From Thomasclavelia sp. (GTDB lineage: Bacteria; Bacillota_I; Bacilli_A; Erysipelotrichales; Coprobacillaceae): DNA of 20,487 nucleotides. Location: the NCBI GenBank assembly GCA_020025035.1, contig JAHHSU010000018.1, positions 1 to 20,487 on the forward strand, written 5' to 3'. Position 1 is the stretch's first letter; every line of letters begins with the position of its first letter. Shown one piece after another: positions 16,653 through 20,487 of this stretch. The position numbers were made by a program, and so were the translations under genes. Below the pieces are notes generated by a model, which was not told the origin of the DNA, did not search any database, and was given only the letters and a program-made list of their open reading frames with translations.

Positions 16653-18491
16653 CTACGATTCATCCCATAAATATTTTTCTCCATATCTTTTACCAAACAT
16701 CAAATCATACTGTAACAATTCATGATCTTTATAAAATTGTTGAATATTTTTTGGTAAATCATCTTGATGATGATATACATTATTATTTCTATCTAAAATA
16801 AAGTAATTATTATACCCAGCAATATATTGAGAAGCTAATAAATTAAATTTTAAATAATTTGGTAAAGGAATCCCTGCATTATAAAGCGTATATGCACCTA
16901 ACATTGAACTATCTATTGTTAAGTTAGTATGGGTAGGAATATCATAATTTGCCCAAATTGCATAAGGGGTTTTAAAACGATTAATTTCATCTAAATTATC
17001 TGCATTCTTGTTTACAGTAGAACTCAAAAATGGATGATGATCTCCAAAAATCACTACAATAGTTGGTTCATCACTTTTAGAAAAATAATCTACTAAATTC
17101 CCAAATAATTGGTCTCCATCTTGTACCCCTTTGGCATGTATCATTGCTTCATTTACTTGATCTTCTTTAAATGAATTTACATCACCATCTAATGGTACCT
17201 TTCCATTTGAAGGATCACTATAAGGAGTATGATTTTCCATCGTTACAGAAAAAGAGAAAAACGGTTGATCTTGATTTCGTTGTTTATAACATTCTATAAT
17301 TTTATGATAGACATCATCATCAGATATATAACCTTTTTTTAAAGTAACGTTATTTGAAAAATCTTCTTCACTCTCAAAATGATCAAATCCCATTAGTGGA
17401 TAAATCTTATCTCTATGCCAGAATGTTTTTAAATAAGGGTGAATTGCATATGTACTATAACCTTGTTGTTTAAGTGTTCCTACTAAACTATCACAATGGT
17501 CAGTGATATAACGATTATACGCAACACTTCCTATTGGTAAATGAGCCATCGAATTTCCTGTTAAAAATTCAAATTCTGTATTTGCAGTACCTCCACCAAA
17601 TATAGATACTAACAAATCACCTTTTACTATATTATTATTAATCCTATGAATATTAGGCAATAAATCTTCTTCAAACGTTAATCCTTTATTTGCAATCGTA
17701 ATATCTGAAAATGATTCAGCCATTACTGCAATAATGTTAGGTTTTTTGGCTGGTTTAGGTTGGTTTTCTATTTCTAACTGATCTATGCGCTTGATTGCTT
17801 CATCTACTGCTTCTTTAGAATAACCACGTGGTTTATCAACCTTTACATCTTTTAAATTCATAAAAAATGACAAAAGAAAACCATTTTCACGATAATTTTT
17901 ATCTTGATTCCAATCCATATTTGTAATTTTAATACTTTCTAACACTCGATTATTAAATACTACTCCAACTGTCAAAGTAGTTAAACAAATAAATGATGCA
18001 ATAAGCATATTTTTCCTAGTCACTCTTGAATGTTGTTTAGGGTGGCAACGTAATTGCCATATTATAATTCCAATTAAACATATTACTGCAAAAACTATTC
18101 TCCAAGTAATATCAAATTTAATTTCTGTCATAACTCCTGCAGCTGCTTGTAAATTTAAAACATCCCATAAGACTACATTTTCTCCCTTTAATTCTAGTTT
18201 ATAATAATTACAAATACCAATTATAATAAACAAAGAACTATAAATAATATTGGACCATTTTAACCGATTAATAATTAAATAGAATAATAAGCCTATATTA
18301 ACATATATAATGTAATTTAATAATAAAACACGTTTATGAGTCCACATCCATGTAAGTGCCTGTACTAAATTGTTATTTGGATGATTCAATATTTCAATAC
18401 ATAATAAAACAATCAAAGAGATTATTAAAATACTAGCATACTCCTTAATAAATGCTTTTATTTTTCCATTGATTGTGTTCAATACTTCCAT
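16653..18491 (-). CDS. LTA synthase family phosphoglycerol transferase (sulfatase fold)
   Basis: The 612-residue protein has five predicted membrane spans (about 19-36, 55-74, 81-97, 131-147, 160-178) and an extracellular sulfatase-fold domain from about 250. The metal-site Glu is E259 (MAESFSD), the catalytic threonine is T302 in GGGTANTEFEFLTG, and the metal pair is D484-H485 (FGDHH). This is the LtaS layout: the enzyme moves glycerol phosphate from phosphatidylglycerol to a growing lipoteichoic acid or another glycolipid. Whether it is the main polymerase, a primase, or modifies another glycan cannot be told from sequence. The ATG follows GAGGTG. It is first in an operon with the VanY-type carboxypeptidase, so both products act on the outer face of the membrane. 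Confidence 0.92.
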   Translation of the reverse strand: MEVLNTINGKIKAFIKEYASILIISLIVLLCIEILNHPNNNLVQALTWMWTHKRVLLLNYIIYVNIGLLFYLIINRLKWSNIIYSSLFIIIGICNYYKLELKGENVVLWDVLNLQAAAGVMTEIKFDITWRIVFAVICLIGIIIWQLRCHPKQHSRVTRKNMLIASFICLTTLTVGVVFNNRVLESIKITNMDWNQDKNYRENGFLLSFFMNLKDVKVDKPRGYSKEAVDEAIKRIDQLEIENQPKPAKKPNIIAVMAESFSDITIANKGLTFEEDLLPNIHRINNNIVKGDLLVSIFGGGTANTEFEFLTGNSMAHLPIGSVAYNRYITDHCDSLVGTLKQQGYSTYAIHPYLKTFWHRDKIYPLMGFDHFESEEDFSNNVTLKKGYISDDDVYHKIIECYKQRNQDQPFFSFSVTMENHTPYSDPSNGKVPLDGDVNSFKEDQVNEAMIHAKGVQDGDQLFGNLVDYFSKSDEPTIVVIFGDHHPFLSSTVNKNADNLDEINRFKTPYAIWANYDIPTHTNLTIDSSMLGAYTLYNAGIPLPNYLKFNLLASQYIAGYNNYFILDRNNNVYHHQDDLPKNIQQFYKDHELLQYDLMFGKRYGEKYLWDES

Positions 18492-18558
18492 TTTTTCACC
18501 TCATTAATAATTAATATACTATCATAAGTTTAAATACTACAACCTATATTTATTCTAT

Positions 18559-18587
18559 ATTATACATAAAACAAACTAAAATGAAAA
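18559..18587 (-). promoter_or_regulatory. Candidate promoter of the LTA-synthase/VanY operon
   Basis: On the minus strand TTTTCA (18587-18582) is 17 bases from a perfect TATAAT (18564-18559). The -35 lies within the T run of the preceding terminator. A leader of about 60 bases would result. The -35 is only a 4/6 match in AT-rich DNA. Confidence 0.42.
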
Positions 18588-18607
18588 GGTTCTAACACAG
18601 AACCTTT
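18577..18607 (-). terminator. Intrinsic terminator of the SDR operon
   Basis: On the minus strand AAAGGTTCT/AGAACCTTT forms a 9-bp stem with a 5-base loop (18607-18599 with 18593-18585), followed by TTTTCATTTT. It starts within the stop codon of the last gene (18606-18608). Confidence 0.78.
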
Positions 18608-18866
18608 ATTTTAAATTTTCGATTATAGATATTTCTTTATTCACACTTTGTTGTAAGGACAAAAAATATTGTTTATCATAGTTTGCACCACGATCAATCA
18701 AATCAATTAATTCATCATACATATTGCATGCAAGTTTTAACGAAGATAATTTAATTGTATAATCCAATTCTTCATTTGCACTTTGAACAATCAAATTTAT
18801 TTGCTTATATTTTTCTTTAAAAAGATCATCTATATTCACTTTTTCTCTTTTTTGAAATAATTTCAT
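18606..18866 (-). CDS. Small hypothetical protein, 86 residues
   Basis: I do not recognise this protein. It is charged and looks mainly helical, with a Lys-rich start (MKLFQKREKVNIDDLF) and no membrane span, signal or metal motif. ATG 18866 is preceded by AGAGGA. The frame also extends to a GTG at 18884 that overlaps the SDR stop (TAGTG) and would add six residues; either start leaves the gene directly after the SDR gene, so they are very likely cotranscribed. It is last in the operon, before the terminator. Confidence 0.75.
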   Translation of the reverse strand: MKLFQKREKVNIDDLFKEKYKQINLIVQSANEELDYTIKLSSLKLACNMYDELIDLIDRGANYDKQYFLSLQQSVNKEISIIENLK

Positions 18867-18883
18867 TTCATCCTCTAAGTACA

Positions 18884-19681
18884 CTATCGTTTAGATTTTA
18901 AATCTTTAATATCTCCATAAATTGGAGTTGCTAAACCAAAACCACCACTTACTGCTAAAACTTGTCCTGTTGTATATTTAGATTCATCACTAGCAAAGTA
19001 TACAACCGCATCTGCAATTTCTTTTGGTTCTCCCATTCTACTAATTAAAGTATTTTTTAAAAATAAATGACTAAATGTTTCGCTCATATTACTAGAAACT
19101 GCTTCAGTTGCTATCATCCCTGGTAATACAACATTACAACGTACATTGTGTTCACCAGTTTGCACTGCAATATTTTTTGTTAGATAAATAATAGCATCTT
19201 TAGACACACCATAACCAATTCTTGAAACATCAGGAATTAATCCACCTACTGATGAAATATTTACAATACTTCCTCCATGTTGTTTGATCATATGTGGTAA
19301 AACTGCTTGAGTACTTTTAAATACACTTGCTAGATTAATATCTAATGTACTCATAAAGTCATCGTAATTTGTATGAATAATATCTAAATCTGTTTGTGGG
19401 TTAGATGTACCAAAGTTATTAACTAATACATCAATTCTCCCTTGTTCTTCTACTACTTTATCAACCATTGTTTGATACGTTTCTTGTTTAGTTGCATCAT
19501 TATATACTACATGAACTCGATATCCTTTTTCATTTAATGGTGTAGCTAATTCTTTGGCTTTTTCTTCATTTCTTACTGCCATGTATACAATAGCACCTTC
19601 TTTTGCACATTGTTCTACAATCGAATAACCAATTCCTCTTGTTGAAGCAGTTACAATAATTACTTTATCTTTTAAACGCAT
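18884..19681 (-). CDS. SDR oxidoreductase, similar to 7-alpha-hydroxysteroid dehydrogenase
   Basis: The 265-residue protein is a classical short-chain dehydrogenase: nucleotide loop TASTRGIG (11-18), VNNFG (87-91), and the catalytic set N116, S144, Y157 and K161 (YGVSK). R37 after the second strand (YMAVR) and R15 suggest NADP(H), not NAD(H). Several segments look like clostridial 7-alpha-hydroxysteroid dehydrogenase as I recall it: STRGIG, EGRIDVLVNN, ISSVGGLIPDVSRIGY, RCNVVLPGM and the C-terminal SGGFGLATPIYGD. Those enzymes oxidise the 7-hydroxyl of bile acids. The steroid assignment is inference from this resemblance; other SDRs, such as keto-reductases, remain possible. The ATG follows AGGAG, which lies in the end of the upstream gene only four bases away. 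It is the third gene of a four-gene operon with small unknown proteins. Confidence 0.9.
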   Translation of the reverse strand: MRLKDKVIIVTASTRGIGYSIVEQCAKEGAIVYMAVRNEEKAKELATPLNEKGYRVHVVYNDATKQETYQTMVDKVVEEQGRIDVLVNNFGTSNPQTDLDIIHTNYDDFMSTLDINLASVFKSTQAVLPHMIKQHGGSIVNISSVGGLIPDVSRIGYGVSKDAIIYLTKNIAVQTGEHNVRCNVVLPGMIATEAVSSNMSETFSHLFLKNTLISRMGEPKEIADAVVYFASDESKYTTGQVLAVSGGFGLATPIYGDIKDLKSKR

Positions 19682-19685
19682 TTTA

Positions 19686-19952
19686 CTATTCTCCTCTTAT
19701 TAAATTAATTTTAAAATCTTGGTACTGCTTAGTCAATGACTGAGTACACCTTAAAAAATCTACAGTTTGATTATACACTATCATATCATCATCTTCAATA
19801 ATTCCATCTTTAATTAATTGACACACATCATAAATACTTTGCCAAATTCCATCAAAATGATGATCTATCATTTTTGTATCTGATTGTTCAGATATTTGGT
19901 AATATTCCATCTCTTTTCCAATTTGAATTGCTTGTTCTAATGAATATTGCAT
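19686..19952 (-). CDS. Small hypothetical protein, 88 residues
   Basis: I recognise no family. The protein is acidic and probably all helical, with a DHHFDGIW stretch at about 30-37 and no membrane span or signal. The ATG at 19952 follows AAGGAG six bases upstream. It lies nine bases after the preceding gene and four bases before the SDR gene, and its last codons carry the SDR ribosome binding site, so it belongs to the same operon and is probably translationally linked to the SDR. Confidence 0.75.
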   Translation of the reverse strand: MQYSLEQAIQIGKEMEYYQISEQSDTKMIDHHFDGIWQSIYDVCQLIKDGIIEDDDMIVYNQTVDFLRCTQSLTKQYQDFKINLIRGE

Positions 19953-19961
19953 TTTTACTCC

Positions 19962-20357
19962 TTACTTCACTTGATCACGATGATCAAAATAATTTCCTAA
20001 TCTTATTTTAATCAATAATTTTACATCATGACGTATTTCTTTTTCTTTATGATCTAGTAATGGCACTGGTGTTACTTCATATATATCTTTTTCTAACTCT
20101 GGATAAACTGCTTCTATTAAAGGTGTATTAATCCAATCTATAATCCCCATTTGAATAGTTAAACGAGTAGAAATATTATGTCTAAAAATAACAGTTACTG
20201 CCTTAAATGAAGATTTATTTCTTCTAAATTGACATACATATTTACTTCCATCCTCTTCAAATTGGAAATCTAGTTGCCTTATTTCAGCATAAAATGCTAA
20301 ATCTTTTTTCAATTGATTAATTTCTTTATCATTATATTTATAATAATAACGCTTCAT
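19962..20357 (-). CDS. Hypothetical protein, 131 residues, first gene of the SDR operon
   Basis: I do not recognise the family. It is basic, with a Tyr-rich start (MKRYYYKYNDKE), a predicted helix, then several beta strands (about 27-70) and a charged helical tail. There is no membrane span. ATG 20357 has a very strong AGGAGGAGGG site. The reading frame continues to a TTG at 20408, but that codon is part of the predicted -35 element, so it cannot be the start. A promoter at 20380-20408 drives it and probably the three genes downstream. Confidence 0.78.
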   Translation of the reverse strand: MKRYYYKYNDKEINQLKKDLAFYAEIRQLDFQFEEDGSKYVCQFRRNKSSFKAVTVIFRHNISTRLTIQMGIIDWINTPLIEAVYPELEKDIYEVTPVPLLDHKEKEIRHDVKLLIKIRLGNYFDHRDQVK

Positions 20358-20379
20358 CACTATCCCTCCTCCTATTTCA

Positions 20380-20408
20380 AATATATCGTATTTTATGATT
20401 TCTTGCAA
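20380..20408 (-). promoter_or_regulatory. Candidate promoter of the four-gene SDR operon
   Basis: On the minus strand TTGCAA (20408-20403) is 17 bases from TATATT (20385-20380). The transcript would start near 20373, about 16 bases before the ATG, and still include the AGGAGGAGGG site. Confidence 0.5.
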
Positions 20409-20431
20409 TCACTTACATATATTTATTCTAT

Positions 20432-20465
20432 AAAAAACCATCATCATCTTTCGATGTGATGGTTT
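20432..20465 (-). terminator. Intrinsic terminator of a gene beyond the right edge
   Basis: On the minus strand AAACCATCA pairs with TGATGGTTT (9 bp), then one bulged base, then a 4-bp CATC/GATG stem with a 4-base loop. Six T follow (20437-20432). It ends a leftward transcript from outside the window and insulates the SDR operon promoter. Confidence 0.8.
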
Positions 20466-20487
20466 ACTATATTTATATCAATTTATC

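Noticed and set aside
20357..20408. Upstream TTG start adding 17 residues to the 131-residue protein
   Set aside because: The TTG is part of the predicted -35 element and has no ribosome binding site, while ATG 20357 has an excellent one.

Overview
This is a very AT-rich chromosomal window from a low-GC Gram-positive bacterium (Bacillota). The base composition, AGGAGG-type ribosome binding sites, an AddAB system, an LTA-synthase-family protein and a CwlD-type amidase all fit. The gene mix (YaaA, a B12-binding radical SAM protein with a DUF4080-like tail, a steroid-dehydrogenase-like SDR) suggests a gut anaerobe, possibly of the Erysipelotrichia. That taxonomic guess is inference; no marker gene settles it. 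Nothing here looks like a phage, plasmid, transposon, CRISPR array or defence island.

Layout, left to right. (1) The 5' part of a tRNA-Ile(GAU) gene runs leftward off the window edge and has a clear sigma-A promoter. (2) A rightward cysteine-biosynthesis pair follows, cysK (cysteine synthase) overlapping cysE (serine acetyltransferase), closed by a terminator. A CwlD-type cell-wall amidase comes next. (3) A leftward DNA-repair block, addB-addA (helicase-nuclease), converges on cwlD at a shared bidirectional terminator. It lies downstream of a leftward 37-kDa nucleoid-associated-protein homologue. (4) Divergent from that gene is rightward yaaA (peroxide-stress protein). Its 3' end overlaps a convergent DUF1653 gene, and its terminator is embedded in the DUF1653 coding sequence. 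DUF1653 is translationally coupled to an unrecognised 230-residue protein gene. (5) A leftward MATE transporter gene has a leader containing a terminator hairpin directly before the ribosome binding site. (6) A leftward B12-binding radical SAM gene follows, then a leftward two-gene envelope operon (LTA-synthase-family phosphoglycerol transferase, then a membrane-anchored VanY-type D,D-carboxypeptidase). (7) At the right end is a leftward four-gene operon: two small hypothetical genes, an SDR that closely resembles clostridial 7-alpha-hydroxysteroid dehydrogenases, and a third small hypothetical gene.

The genes are largely housekeeping and tightly packed. Many stops lie inside terminator stems, and overlaps imply translational coupling (cysK/cysE, addB/addA, the 230-residue gene/DUF1653, SDR/downstream gene). 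I see no obvious undescribed multi-gene system. The points most worth following up are the MATE leader attenuator, the yaaA terminator coded inside DUF1653, the SDR operon with its three unknown small proteins, the unusual start and short tail of CysE, and the degenerate nucleotide-binding loop in an AddB that keeps all its iron-sulfur cysteines.
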